Shown here piece by piece: positions 1 to 9,535 of a stretch of 64,000 nt of DNA. The notes under the pieces are model-generated. The model was not told the origin of the DNA. It searched no databases and saw only the letters and a list, made by a program, of their open reading frames with translations. The stretch is from Pseudomonas entomophila (GTDB lineage: Bacteria > Pseudomonadota > Gammaproteobacteria > Pseudomonadales > Pseudomonadaceae), in NCBI RefSeq assembly GCF_023277925.1, contig NZ_CP063832.1:3364001-3428000 (forward strand), read 5' to 3'. The translations under genes and the position numbers were made by a program. Position 1 is the first letter of the stretch. Every line of letters starts with the position of its first letter.

Positions 1-2
1 CG

Positions 3-953
3 GACGAGAACGCCGTGGTGGCGGTGATCGACGGCGACACCGTGCTGGCCGAAGGCGTGGTGCGCAAGACCGTGCCGTGGTTCCGCCTGTACCCCAACGT
101 CGGTGGCCTGACCACCAACGAATTCTGCGAAGTGCGCGGCGGCTACATCATGAGCGAGTGGCACAAGCTGCGCTTCGCCCAGCGCCACATCAACATGTGC
201 TCGATGGCCCTGAGCAAGCGCGTGCTGACCATGACCGGGCGCATGTCGATGTTCCGCGCCAGCGTGGTGACCAACCCCGAGTTCATCGCCGACGTCGAGA
301 GCGACTCGCTGATGCACTGGCGCCTGGGCCGCTTCAAGTTCCTCACCGGCGACGACAAGTCCAGCTGGTTCAGCCTGATGCGCCTGGGCTACGACACCTT
401 CTACGTGCCCGATGCCGCCATCAACACGGTGGAGCACCCGCCGGAGAAGAGCTTCGTCAAGGCCAGCCGCAAGCTGATGTACCGCTGGTACGGCAACAAC
501 CTGCGGCAGAACTCCCGCGCCCTGGGCCTGGGCCTCAAGCGCCTGGGGCTGTTCACCAGCATCGTGCTGCTCGACCAGCGCGTGTCGATGTGGACCAGCC
601 TGCTGGGTTTGACCGTGGCGGTGATCGCCAGCTTCAAGTTCGGCCTGCAGTTCCTGCTGGTGTACCTGCTGTGGATCGGCATCACTCGCCTGATCCTCAC
701 CGTGATGCTGCTGTGCTCGGGCCACAACGTAGGGCCGGCCTACCCGCTGATTCTCTATTACAACCAGATCGTCGGCGCGGTGATGAAGATCTACGTGTTC
801 TTCCGCCTCGACAAGCAGTCCTGGACCCGCCAGCCCACTGCCCTGAAGCGCGACCTGGCCAGCTTTCAACAATGGTTCAACACCTGGTCCTCGCGGACCA
901 TGACCTTCTCGGCCGCGAGCATCTTCGTCGCCGTGCTGTTCATGGTCGTGTGA
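3..953 (+). CDS. alg8: Alg8, alginate polymerase catalytic subunit (5' truncated)
   Basis: Inner-membrane family-2 glycosyltransferase that polymerises GDP-mannuronate into polymannuronate together with Alg44. Only the C-terminal ~316 of about 494 residues are present; the frame is open to the window's left edge, so the start lies outside. Visible are the end of the cytoplasmic GT domain, with an acidic TGDDKS stretch (bases ~345-360), then an RW-containing segment, then C-terminal hydrophobic helices (around bases 590-720 and 895-950). It is followed 36 bp later by alg44, which is the standard alginate operon order. Identification rests on sequence plus this unmistakable context. Confidence 0.95.
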   Translation, partial: DENAVVAVIDGDTVLAEGVVRKTVPWFRLYPNVGGLTTNEFCEVRGGYIMSEWHKLRFAQRHINMCSMALSKRVLTMTGRMSMFRASVVTNPEFIADVESDSLMHWRLGRFKFLTGDDKSSWFSLMRLGYDTFYVPDAAINTVEHPPEKSFVKASRKLMYRWYGNNLRQNSRALGLGLKRLGLFTSIVLLDQRVSMWTSLLGLTVAVIASFKFGLQFLLVYLLWIGITRLILTVMLLCSGHNVGPAYPLILYYNQIVGAVMKIYVFFRLDKQSWTRQPTALKRDLASFQQWFNTWSSRTMTFSAASIFVAVLFMVV

Positions 954-989
954 GCCACCCCGGATCGGATAACAGGAACGAATATCGCC

Positions 990-2156
990 ATGAATACCGC
1001 CGTGAACGTCAATGTCGTGCATGAGTCCGAAGCGCAGCGCCAGCACGCCCGGGTACGCATCCCCGCCAAGCTGCGCTACCTGGACGGCAACCGCGAGCCG
1101 CACGAAGTGAAGGTTGACGACCTGTCCGCCGGTGGCCTGTCCTTCCACGCCAAGAAAGCCCTGCCAGTGAACGAGGTGCTGCGTGGCCGCCTGCAGTTCG
1201 TGGTCGACAACCTCGGGCTGTCGATGGATGTCGAGATCCTGGTGCGCACGAGCAACACCGAGACCGGCCGCACCGGCGCCGAATTCCAGAACCTCGAACC
1301 CCGCGACATCGCCACCCTGCGCCACATCCTCACCAGCCACCTGTCGGGCGAGCTGATCAGCGTCGGCGATGTACTCAGTACCCTGCAGCGCGACAACTTC
1401 ACCAAGGCGCGCAAGCAGAAAGACTCAGGCTCGGGATTGTCCGCGTTCGGCCGCCTGCGCGCGGTCACCGTCACCGCCGGGGTGTTCGTGGTCGGCCTGG
1501 TGGCCTTCGGCTTCGTCGCCAAATCGCTGTACGGCCTGTACTTCGTCAGCCATGCCGAGGCCGGTGTGGTCGCGGTGCCCACCAGCAACGTCACCATGCC
1601 CCGCGACGGCAGCTTGCAGAGCCTGGTGGAAAGTGGCGCAACGGTGAGCAAGGGCGCGCCGCTGGCGACCTTCAACACCAGCATGCTCGACCTGCTCAAG
1701 GGCCACCTGGACGACTCGCAACTGGAACCGGCCAAGGTCGAGGAACTGTTCGGCAAGCAGCTCTCCGGCACCCTCACCAGCCCCTGCGACTGCGTGGTGT
1801 CGCGCCAACTGGTGGACGACGGCCAGTACGCCAGCAAGGGCCAGCCGGTGTTCGCGCTGATCCCGCGCACCACCACGCCGACCGTGGAGGCGCGCTTCAG
1901 CTATCGCCAGTTCGACGAGGTGAAGCCGGGTACCCGGGTCAACTTCCAGGTGGCCGGTGAAGACGAAGTGCGTACCGGCCGGATCGTTGGCAGCAGCAGC
2001 CTGGACACCGACAACCTGGCTTCCGACATCCGCGTGCAGATCAAGCCTGACGAAAGCCTGCCGGCCGAGCTCGCCGGCCGCCCGGCCGCGGTCAACAGCG
2101 ACCGTGGGCCGTCGCTGAACTGGCTGATCGACAAGGCCGTGGCCCGCGGGCTGTAA
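990..2156 (+). CDS. alg44: Alg44, c-di-GMP-binding alginate co-polymerase
   Basis: 388 aa. The N-terminal PilZ domain (about residues 14-115) shows the RxxxR motif R17-QHA-R21 and D44-L-S46-A-G-G49, at the same positions as the c-di-GMP-binding residues of P. aeruginosa Alg44. One membrane helix follows (about 157-180, VTVTAGVFVVGLVAFGFVA), then a periplasmic HlyD/biotinyl-lipoyl-like region. In the family, c-di-GMP binding activates Alg8 and the periplasmic part links the polymerase to the export complex. ATG start with an AGGAAC ribosome site 12 bases upstream. All motif residues are intact. Confidence 0.97.
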   Translation: MNTAVNVNVVHESEAQRQHARVRIPAKLRYLDGNREPHEVKVDDLSAGGLSFHAKKALPVNEVLRGRLQFVVDNLGLSMDVEILVRTSNTETGRTGAEFQNLEPRDIATLRHILTSHLSGELISVGDVLSTLQRDNFTKARKQKDSGSGLSAFGRLRAVTVTAGVFVVGLVAFGFVAKSLYGLYFVSHAEAGVVAVPTSNVTMPRDGSLQSLVESGATVSKGAPLATFNTSMLDLLKGHLDDSQLEPAKVEELFGKQLSGTLTSPCDCVVSRQLVDDGQYASKGQPVFALIPRTTTPTVEARFSYRQFDEVKPGTRVNFQVAGEDEVRTGRIVGSSSLDTDNLASDIRVQIKPDESLPAELAGRPAAVNSDRGPSLNWLIDKAVARGL

Positions 2157-2168
2157 GAGGAACGGATC

Positions 2169-3740
2169 ATGAAACCTTTCAATCGTGATTCCGCCGTGGG
2201 ATTGGTGTCGCCGGTGTTGCGAGGGCTGCGCCCTCGATCGCGGCTGAAGGCCGCTCCTACAGAGTCCGCGCCCGTCCTGATCGACTCGATCCCTGTAGGA
2301 GCGGCCTTGAGCCGCGATCGAGCGCGCAGCGCTCGCCCGTTGGCATGGTGCGCACTGGCCGCTGCCATCACCCTGGCCGGCTGCGCCGGCCTGCCCGACC
2401 AGCGCCTGGCCAACGAAGCGCTCAAGCGCGGCGATACCGCCACCGCCGAGCGCAACTACAAGGCCCTGGCCGACCTCGGCTACAGTGACGCGCAAGTCGG
2501 CCTGGCCGACCTCGACGTCGCCACCCGTGACCCGGCCAAGCTCAAGGCGGCCGAGGCCACCTACCGCGCCGCGGCCGCCACCTCGCCCCGCGCCCAGGCC
2601 CGCCTCGGCCGCCTGCTGGTGGCCAAGCCCGACAGCACCCAGGCCGAACGCGAAGAGGCCGAGACCCTGCTCAAGCGCGCGGCACAACAAGGCGAGGGCA
2701 ACACCCTGATCCCGCTGGCGATGCTCTACCTGCAATACCCACAGAGCTTCCCCACCCTCAACGCCCAGCAGCAGATCGACCAGTGGCGCGCCGCCGGCAA
2801 TCCCGAGGCGGGCCTGGCCCAGGTGCTGCTCTACCGCACCCAGGGTACCTACGACCAGCACCTGGGCGACGTGGAGAAGATCTGCAAGGCCGCCCTGACC
2901 ACCACCGACATCTGCTACGTCGAGCTGGCCACCGTCTACCAGAAACGCGCCCAGCCCGATCAGCAGGCCGTGCTATTGGAGCAGCTCAAGGCCGCCCATG
3001 GCCGTGGCGCGGTAGCGGCCACCCGGGTCGACAGTGTCGCCCGCGTGCTGGCCGACCGCAGCCTCGGGCAGACCGACGAAAAGACCGCGAAAGACCTGCT
3101 CGAGCAGATCGCCCCGGCCAACCCGGCCTCCTGGGTCAGCCTCGCCCAACTGCTCTACGACTTCCCCGAACTGGGCGACAGCGACCAACTGATGGCCTAC
3201 ATCGACAAGGGCCGCGAAGCCGAGCAGCCCCGCGCCGAACTGCTGCTGGGCCGCCTCTACTACGAAGGCAGGACCGTGCCAGCCGACGCCAAGAAGGCCG
3301 AGCAGCACCTGCAGGCCGCCGCCGACGCCGGCGAGATCAGCGCCGACTACTACCTCGGCCAGCTCTATCGCCGTGGCTACCTGGGCAACGTCGAGCCGCA
3401 GAAAGCCGTCGACCACCTGCTCAGCGCCGCCCGAGGCGGCCAGCTCAGCGCCGACTACGCCCTGGCCCAGCTGTTCAGCGAAGGCCATGGCATCCGCACC
3501 GAGCCCGCCAACGCCTGGGTGTTCGCCCAGCTGGCCCAGGCCAACCCGTCCGAGCAGTCCAGCGCGCTGCTGCATCAGCTCGACCAGCAACTGACGCCCG
3601 CCCAACGCAGCCAGGCGCAAAACCTGCTGGCCCAGGAAAAGCAGGCCCGCGCCGGCAGGCTCCAGCGTGCCGACAGCCCCCTGGCCATCGAAGCGCTGCA
3701 AGACGACAACGACGACGTAGACGCCGAGGATTCGCTATGA
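2169..3740 (+). CDS. algK: AlgK, TPR/Sel1 outer-membrane lipoprotein, with REP-encoded N-terminal insert
   Basis: 523 aa, versus ~475 in P. aeruginosa. AlgK is a periplasmic, lipid-anchored scaffold of Sel1/TPR repeats that localises AlgE and joins the alginate export complex. The mature part begins at a lipobox L-A-G-C with Cys72, directly before [16 protein letters not shown], and carries tandem alpha-helical repeats to the end. The oddity is the N-terminus: the only good start (ATG 2169, AGAGGAAC upstream) is followed by a complete REP inverted pair (2219-2336) read in an open frame, putting about 40 extra residues between MKPFNR and the hydrophobic core [15 protein letters not shown]. No ATG or GTG lies between the REP and the core; only TTG at 2340 is available. 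Signal-peptide function may be altered. The stop overlaps algE (ATGA). Confidence 0.93.
   Translation: MKPFNRDSAVGLVSPVLRGLRPRSRLKAAPTESAPVLIDSIPVGAALSRDRARSARPLAWCALAAAITLAGCAGLPDQRLANEALKRGDTATAERNYKALADLGYSDAQVGLADLDVATRDPAKLKAAEATYRAAAATSPRAQARLGRLLVAKPDSTQAEREEAETLLKRAAQQGEGNTLIPLAMLYLQYPQSFPTLNAQQQIDQWRAAGNPEAGLAQVLLYRTQGTYDQHLGDVEKICKAALTTTDICYVELATVYQKRAQPDQQAVLLEQLKAAHGRGAVAATRVDSVARVLADRSLGQTDEKTAKDLLEQIAPANPASWVSLAQLLYDFPELGDSDQLMAYIDKGREAEQPRAELLLGRLYYEGRTVPADAKKAEQHLQAAADAGEISADYYLGQLYRRGYLGNVEPQKAVDHLLSAARGGQLSADYALAQLFSEGHGIRTEPANAWVFAQLAQANPSEQSSALLHQLDQQLTPAQRSQAQNLLAQEKQARAGRLQRADSPLAIEALQDDNDDVDAEDSL
2219..2336. repeat. REP inverted pair inside the algK coding sequence
   Basis: The arms at 2235-2262 and 2293-2320 are inverted copies matching at 27 of 28 bases (CGATCGCGGCTGAAGGCCGC... 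type). The outer flanks at 2219-2234 and 2321-2336 are also largely complementary. This is the putida-type REP unit found elsewhere in the window only between genes. Confidence 0.9.
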
Positions 3741-5215
3741 CGCTCAACCCCTTCGTGAAAGCCGGCATCGGCCTGGGCTTCGCCCTGCTGTGGTCGATGC
3801 CGACCCTCGCCCAGGAAACCGCGCAGAAGAACTTCGGCCTGGACGTGAAGATCACCGGCCAGTCCGAGGACGACCGCGACCTGGGCACCCGCTCCGGCGG
3901 CGACGTCAACGGCCTGGGCCTGGACCTGCGCCCCTGGGTGTACGGCGAGCGCGGCAACTGGAGCGCCTATGCCATGGGCCAGGCGGTGGCCGCCAGCGAC
4001 ATCATCGAGACCGACACCCTGCGCGCCTCCGACACCGGCGCCGCCATCGACACCGGCGACGACAGCCGCAAGCCGGACAAGAGCTACCTGGCGATGCGCG
4101 AGTTCTGGGTCGGCTACAGCGGTTTCACCCCCTACCCCGGCGAGCAGCTGCGCTTCGGCCGCCAACGCCTGCGCAGCGACGACGGCATGTGGCGCGACAC
4201 CAACATCGAGGCGCTGAACTGGACCTTCGACACCACCCTGCTCAAGGCCGACCTGGGCGTGGCCCAGCGCTTCAGCGAATACCGCACCGACCTCACCGAA
4301 CTGGCGCCGGAGGACAAGGACCGCACCCATGTCTACGGCAACATCGCCACGCAGTGGACCCCTGGCCACTGGGTCGGCCTGCGCGCCCACCACAGCCACG
4401 ACGGCGGCAGCCTGAAGAACCCCGGCGAAACCGTCGACGCCCTCGACAAGACCCGCACCGGCGACCTTACCTGGCTGGGCCTGGAAGCCAACAGCGACGC
4501 CTACAACTGGCGCAACGACCACACCGTCAACTACTGGGGCAGCGTCACCTGGTTGACCGGCGACCGCGATACGCTGAGCAGCCAGGCCATCGGCAACGAG
4601 CAGGTCGCCACTGGCAAGCAGAGCGGCGACGTCAACGCCTGGGGCACCGACCTGGGCATCCGCCTGCGCCTGGACCCGCAATGGCAGGTCGGCGCGGCCT
4701 ATGCCCGGGGCAGCGGCGGCGGTGGCAGCGATGGCTCGAACAACTTCGAGCAGACGGGCCTGGAGAGCAACCGCTCCAACTTCACCGGCACCCGCTCGCG
4801 CGTGCACCGCTTCGGCGAAGCCTTCCGCGGCGAGCTGGGCAACCTGCAGGCGGCCAGCCTGTTCGCCTCCTGGCAGCTGCGCGACGACTACGACGCCAGC
4901 TTCATCTACCACAAGTTCTGGCGCGTCGACGGCAAGCAGAACATCGGTTCCAGCGGCATCAACGCGGTGGTCGACGACGGCGGCGTCAACCGCCCACTGG
5001 TGCAGGGCGAGAAAGACCTCGGCCAGGAGATGGACGTGGTGGTGACCAAGTACTTCAAGCAGGGCCTGCTGCCGGCCTCGCTGAGCCAGTCGATCGACGA
5101 GCCGTCGGCCCTGGTGCGCCTGCGCGCCGGCGTGTTCAAGCCGGGTGACGCCTACGGCAAAGAGGCCGACTCGTACATGCACCGCGCCTTCGTCGACGTG
5201 ATCTGGCGCTACTGA
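3737..5215 (+). CDS. algE: AlgE, alginate outer-membrane export porin
   Basis: 492 aa (490 in P. aeruginosa). An 18-strand beta-barrel with an electropositive lumen through which alginate leaves the cell. The signal peptide [20 protein letters not shown] is followed by a likely cut after PTLA (about residue 25). The body has the polar, aromatic-ended alternating pattern of an outer-membrane barrel and ends FVDVIWRY with a terminal aromatic. The start is the ATG overlapping the algK stop (ATGA). The frame is open far upstream, but that part is an out-of-frame reading of algK. Confidence 0.96.
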   Translation: MTLNPFVKAGIGLGFALLWSMPTLAQETAQKNFGLDVKITGQSEDDRDLGTRSGGDVNGLGLDLRPWVYGERGNWSAYAMGQAVAASDIIETDTLRASDTGAAIDTGDDSRKPDKSYLAMREFWVGYSGFTPYPGEQLRFGRQRLRSDDGMWRDTNIEALNWTFDTTLLKADLGVAQRFSEYRTDLTELAPEDKDRTHVYGNIATQWTPGHWVGLRAHHSHDGGSLKNPGETVDALDKTRTGDLTWLGLEANSDAYNWRNDHTVNYWGSVTWLTGDRDTLSSQAIGNEQVATGKQSGDVNAWGTDLGIRLRLDPQWQVGAAYARGSGGGGSDGSNNFEQTGLESNRSNFTGTRSRVHRFGEAFRGELGNLQAASLFASWQLRDDYDASFIYHKFWRVDGKQNIGSSGINAVVDDGGVNRPLVQGEKDLGQEMDVVVTKYFKQGLLPASLSQSIDEPSALVRLRAGVFKPGDAYGKEADSYMHRAFVDVIWRY

Positions 5216-5232
5216 GGCCGGGAGAGCAAACC

Positions 5233-6789
5233 ATGACCCTGCACCCGAACCTTCGCCACAGCCTGCTCGCCAGCGCCCTGCTGCTGGCCGCCGGCCTCGC
5301 CCAGGCCGCCGAGCCCGAGATGGCCAAAGGGCTGCAACAGGCCAAGACCTACACCGTCGCCAGCGCGCCGATCGAACCGCTGCTGATGGACCCACCCAAG
5401 CTGCCCGACTTGTCCGGCTACACCGCCCAAGCTGTGCAGCAGAAGATCGACCGCGCTCACAAGGGCAAGGTCAGCGTGCGCCGCATGCTCCAGGAAGACA
5501 CGCTCAAGGAGTTCGTCGGTGGCGACAACAAGGGCGCCGAATGGGTTCGCCGCCAGCATGGCATCCCCCAGGCGATCTTCATCGACGACGGGCATGTCGA
5601 CCTGGTCGAACTCAGCAAGAAAGTGCCCGGCCAATACCTGCGCGAAACCGCACCGGGGGTCTACCTCGCTCGCCTGCCGATCGTGGTCGGGCACACGGGC
5701 GTGCTCGAGATCGACGGCAAGGTCAAGGAGTTGCGCCTGTCCGAGGAAGGCGGCGCGTTCATCGTCAACGACGGCAAGCTGTTCGTCACCGATACGAAAG
5801 TGACGGGCTGGCGCGAGCAGGCCAACGGCCCGGCCACCTTCCGCAAGCCCGACGCGTTCCGCCCGTTCCTGCTCAGTTGGGGCGGCACCGAGACCTACAT
5901 CGTCAACAGCAAGATGGCCAGCTTCGGTTATTCGAAGTCCAAGTCCTACGGCGTGAGCATTTCGCAGTACACGCCGAACATGGCCAAGCAGATGGGCCGC
6001 GCCGAACCCACCGGCTGGATCATCGGCTCCGAGTTCAGCGACATGTGGTACGGCTTCTACTGCTACGAGACCCAGGACTTCGTGGTCAAGGATTCGGTGT
6101 ACCGCGACAACATCGTCTACGGCATCGACCCCCACGACCGCTCGCACCGCCTGATCATCGCCGGCAACACCGTGTACGGCACCAAGAAGAAGCACGGGAT
6201 CATCGTCTCGCGCGAGGTCAACGACAGCTGGATCATCAACAACAAGAGCTACGACAACAAGCTCTCGGGCGTGGTGATCGACCGCAACAGCGTCAACAAC
6301 CTGATCGCCTACAACGAGATCTACCGCAACCACACCGACGGCATCACCTTGTACGAGAGCGGCGACAACCTGATCTGGGGCAACAAGCTGATCAACAACC
6401 GCCGCCACGGCATCCGTGTGCGCAACAGCGTGAACATCCGCCTGTACGAGAACGTCGCCATGGCCAACGGCCTGGTGGGGGTGTACGGGCACATCAAGGA
6501 CCTCTCCGACACCGACCGCGACATCGCCCTCGACCCGTTCGATACCAAGGTGTCGCTGATCGTGGTCGGCGGCGAGCTGGCGGCCAACGGCTCCGGCCCG
6601 CTGTCGATCGACTCGCCGCTGTCGGTGGAGCTGTACAAGGTGTCGATGCTGATGCCGCGCAAGGCCAACGGCATCAGCTTCAACGGCGTGCTCGGCGAGC
6701 GCCAGGACGAAATCCTCGACCTGCTGGTGCGCCAGCAGAAAGCCGTGCTGATCGACCCGGTCGAGCGCCAGACCGAAATGATCGACTAA
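5233..6789 (+). CDS. algG: AlgG, periplasmic mannuronan C5-epimerase
   Basis: 518 aa. Converts D-mannuronate to L-guluronate in the polymer during passage through the periplasm. A cleavable signal peptide ends near AQAAEPE. The C-terminal half is a right-handed beta-helix with repeating N/D-rich turns. The catalytic DPHD motif is at residues 299-302 (D299, H301), in YGIDPHDRSHR. 17 bp after algE and 13 bp before algX. All known active-site elements are present. Confidence 0.96.
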   Translation: MTLHPNLRHSLLASALLLAAGLAQAAEPEMAKGLQQAKTYTVASAPIEPLLMDPPKLPDLSGYTAQAVQQKIDRAHKGKVSVRRMLQEDTLKEFVGGDNKGAEWVRRQHGIPQAIFIDDGHVDLVELSKKVPGQYLRETAPGVYLARLPIVVGHTGVLEIDGKVKELRLSEEGGAFIVNDGKLFVTDTKVTGWREQANGPATFRKPDAFRPFLLSWGGTETYIVNSKMASFGYSKSKSYGVSISQYTPNMAKQMGRAEPTGWIIGSEFSDMWYGFYCYETQDFVVKDSVYRDNIVYGIDPHDRSHRLIIAGNTVYGTKKKHGIIVSREVNDSWIINNKSYDNKLSGVVIDRNSVNNLIAYNEIYRNHTDGITLYESGDNLIWGNKLINNRRHGIRVRNSVNIRLYENVAMANGLVGVYGHIKDLSDTDRDIALDPFDTKVSLIVVGGELAANGSGPLSIDSPLSVELYKVSMLMPRKANGISFNGVLGERQDEILDLLVRQQKAVLIDPVERQTEMID

Positions 6790-6802
6790 GGAAGCCCAGA
6801 CC

Positions 6803-8245
6803 ATGACTCCACACCTGATGAAACTGCTGGGCCTGTCCGCCGCCCTCCTGGCCATCAGCCAGGGCGTGCGCGCCGAGGACATCCAGGCACCGACCTTCAC
6901 CGCCGAACCCTGCTGCCAGCTGTGCCCCGAAGCCCACGACGCCCGCCGCTACACCACGCGCTACCAGCAGAACTTCACCACCCTGGTGCAGGCCCAGGGC
7001 GACTGGCTGTTCCGTACCCGTGAAGACCTGCGCACCGAATTCGACACCACCCCAGGCGGCTACAAGCGCCTGCAGCAGGTGCACGACGCGTTCAAGAAGC
7101 GCGGCGTCGAGCTGGTGGTGGTGTACCAGCCGACCCGTGGCCTGGTGAACCGCAACATGCTGGGGCCCGAAGAAAAGGCCGCCTTCGACTACCAGAAGGC
7201 CCTGGGCAACTACCAGGGCATGCTCCAGCGCTTCGCCAAGATGGGCTACAACGTGCCCGACCTGTCGCCGCTGACCAACGAGCAACTGGCCGCGGCCGAC
7301 CAGGGCAAGGACTTCTACTTCCGTGGCGACCAGCACTGGACGCCCTACGGCGCCGAGCGCGCGGCGAAGATCGTCGCCGACACCGTGCACAGGATGCCAG
7401 CGTTCGAAGGCATCCCACGTAAAGAGTTCGAGACGAAGAAATCCGGGCGCATGGGCAAGACCGGCACCTTGCACAACGTCGCCGGCCAGCTGTGCGGCAC
7501 CAGCTACGCGGTGCAGTACATGGACCAGTTCGCCACCGAGCCGAAAGGCGCCAGTGGCGGCGACGACCTGTTCGGCGATTCGGGCGATGCGCAGATCACC
7601 CTGGTCGGCACCAGCCACAGCGGCAAGAACTACAACTTCTCCGGTTTCCTGGAACAGTACATCGGCGCCGACGTGCTCAACGTCGCCTTCCCCGGCGGCG
7701 GCCTGGAAGGCTCGATGATCCAGTACCTGGGCAGCGAGGAGTTCCAGAACAACCCGCCGAAGATCCTGATCTGGGAGTTCTCCCCGCTCTACCGCCTGGA
7801 CCAGGAAACCATCTGGCGGCAGATCCTGGCGTTGCTCGACGACGGCTGCGACGACCGCCCCGCGCAGATGAGCGCCAGCGCCACCCTCAAGCCCGGCAAG
7901 AACGAGCTGATGGTCAACGGCAAGGGCGGCGTGATCAAGGACCTGATCAACCGCAACCACCAGTTCGACATCCGCTTCGAGGACACCTCGGTGAAGGTGC
8001 TGCAGGCCACCCTCTGGTACCTCAACGGCCGCCACGAGGACATCAAGATCGAGAAGCCCGAGACCTCCGACACCGACGGGCGCTTCGTCTTCCAGATGCG
8101 CGAGGACGAAGACTGGGCCGGGCAGAACCTGCTCGCCCTGGAAGTCCAGGGGCCGGAAAGCGGCACCCAGAAAGTCGAAGCGAAACTGTGCAAACGCAAC
8201 AACTTCGCCGGCAACACGCAGCACACCGCGCACGCTGGCCAGTGA
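6803..8245 (+). CDS. algX: AlgX, alginate O-acetyltransferase
   Basis: 480 aa. Periplasmic SGNH-like acetyltransferase with a C-terminal carbohydrate-binding module; it adds the acetyl groups to mannuronate. The triad is visible as D176-x-H178 (RGDQHWTP) and S271 (GTSHSGKN), offset by two from D174/H176/S269 of P. aeruginosa AlgX. The signal peptide runs to about residue 25 (VRA-ED). A paired-Cys segment CCQLC follows the signal peptide. Located between algG and algL as usual. Confidence 0.96.
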   Translation: MTPHLMKLLGLSAALLAISQGVRAEDIQAPTFTAEPCCQLCPEAHDARRYTTRYQQNFTTLVQAQGDWLFRTREDLRTEFDTTPGGYKRLQQVHDAFKKRGVELVVVYQPTRGLVNRNMLGPEEKAAFDYQKALGNYQGMLQRFAKMGYNVPDLSPLTNEQLAAADQGKDFYFRGDQHWTPYGAERAAKIVADTVHRMPAFEGIPRKEFETKKSGRMGKTGTLHNVAGQLCGTSYAVQYMDQFATEPKGASGGDDLFGDSGDAQITLVGTSHSGKNYNFSGFLEQYIGADVLNVAFPGGGLEGSMIQYLGSEEFQNNPPKILIWEFSPLYRLDQETIWRQILALLDDGCDDRPAQMSASATLKPGKNELMVNGKGGVIKDLINRNHQFDIRFEDTSVKVLQATLWYLNGRHEDIKIEKPETSDTDGRFVFQMREDEDWAGQNLLALEVQGPESGTQKVEAKLCKRNNFAGNTQHTAHAGQ

Positions 8246-8252
8246 GGCGACC

Positions 8253-9356
8253 ATGACCATCATCAACCGCAAGACCGCACCCGCCCTGCTCGCCCTCGCC
8301 CTGTTCGGCGGCGCGGCGCAGGCCGCACTGGTGCCGCCCCAGGGTTACTACGAGGGCATCGAGAAGCTCAAGAGCAGCGATGGCGACGTCCGTTGCGAAG
8401 CCGCGCCCCGGCCCTACACCGGTTCGCTGCGCTTTCGCAGCAAGTACGAAGGCTCGGACAAGGCCCGGGCGACGCTCAACGTCGCCTCGGAAAAAGCCTT
8501 CCGCGCCTCCACCAAAGACATCACCACCCTGGAGAAGGGCGTCAGCAAGATGGTCGGCCAGTACATGCGCGACGGCCGCCCGGCGCAGCTCGACTGCGCG
8601 CTGACCTGGCTGGGTAGCTGGGCGCGCGCCGATGCGCTGATGTCCAGCGACTACAACCACACCGGCAAGTCCATGCGCAAATGGGCGCTGGGCAGCATGA
8701 GCGGGTCGTGGCTGCGCCTGAAGTTCTCCAACTCGCAGCCGCTGGCCGCGCACCAGGCCGAGGCCGAGCAGATCGAGAAATGGTTCGCCCGCCTGGCCCA
8801 GCAGACCGTGCGCGACTGGAGCGGCCTGCCCCTGGAGAAGATCAACAACCACAGCTACTGGGCGGCCTGGTCGGTGATGGCCACCGCCGTCGCGACCGAC
8901 CGCCGCGACCTGTTCGACTGGGCGGTAAAGGCATACAAGGTCGGCGCCAACCAGGTCGACGAGCAGGGCTTCCTGCCCAACGAGCTCAAGCGCCGCCAGC
9001 GCGCCCTGGCCTACCACAACTACGCCCTGCCGCCGCTGGCGATGATCGCCAGCTTTGCCCAGGCCAATGGCGTGGACCTGCGCAAGGAAAACAACTTCGC
9101 CCTGCAACGCCTGGGTGAAGGTGTGCTGGCCGGGGCGCGCGACCCGAGCCAGTTCACCGCCCACGCCGGCGTGAAGCAAGACCTGCACGACCTGAAGATC
9201 GACAGCAAGTACGCCTGGCTCGAACCCTGGTGCGCGCTGTACCACTGCGTCGGCGACACCCTCGAACGCAAGCACGAGATGCAGCCGTTCGACAGTTTCA
9301 GGCTGGGCGGGGATGTGACCCGGGTCTACGACCCGGGCGCGGAATCGAAGAAGTAA
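8253..9356 (+). CDS. algL: AlgL, periplasmic alginate lyase
   Basis: 367 aa, polysaccharide lyase family 5. Cleaves alginate by beta-elimination; in the operon it clears polymer stranded in the periplasm. The signal peptide [20 protein letters not shown] ends near AAQA-AL. The family motif NNHSY lies at residues 198-202 (catalytic-type His200), and the second motif region [16 protein letters not shown] is present. Starts 7 bp after the algX stop. A REP pair separates it from algI. Confidence 0.96.
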   Translation: MTIINRKTAPALLALALFGGAAQAALVPPQGYYEGIEKLKSSDGDVRCEAAPRPYTGSLRFRSKYEGSDKARATLNVASEKAFRASTKDITTLEKGVSKMVGQYMRDGRPAQLDCALTWLGSWARADALMSSDYNHTGKSMRKWALGSMSGSWLRLKFSNSQPLAAHQAEAEQIEKWFARLAQQTVRDWSGLPLEKINNHSYWAAWSVMATAVATDRRDLFDWAVKAYKVGANQVDEQGFLPNELKRRQRALAYHNYALPPLAMIASFAQANGVDLRKENNFALQRLGEGVLAGARDPSQFTAHAGVKQDLHDLKIDSKYAWLEPWCALYHCVGDTLERKHEMQPFDSFRLGGDVTRVYDPGAESKK

Positions 9357-9362
9357 ATCAAA

Positions 9363-9457
9363 CCCCTGTAGGAGCGGACTCATCCGCGATGGCGTCGGCA
9401 GGCGCACAACGGCTGCCATGACGACCGCAATCGCGGATGAGTCCGCTCCTACAGGGG
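9363..9457. repeat. REP inverted pair between algL and algI
   Basis: Arms 9363-9390 and 9430-9457 are perfect 28-bp inverted copies of a REP unit containing CGCGGATGAGTCCGCTCC. The pair lies inside the alginate operon, so it is transcribed and can fold into a long hairpin. Confidence 0.9.
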
Positions 9458-9535
9458 CCAGGTGCCCCCTGCATTTTCGTGGGGGGTTTGGGGGGCGCTG
9501 TGCCCCGGATGCTGTGAACAACAAGGAGAACCGGG

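Noticed and set aside
2783..3736. Upstream extension of the algE frame
   Set aside because: The reading frame is open through algK in another frame but its translation is Arg/Pro/Gly-rich shadow sequence; algE starts at 3737 with a signal peptide.
5209..6900. Long antisense open frame opposite algG
   Set aside because: Val/Asp/Ala-rich composition typical of antisense frames in high-GC coding DNA; algG on + carries all motifs.
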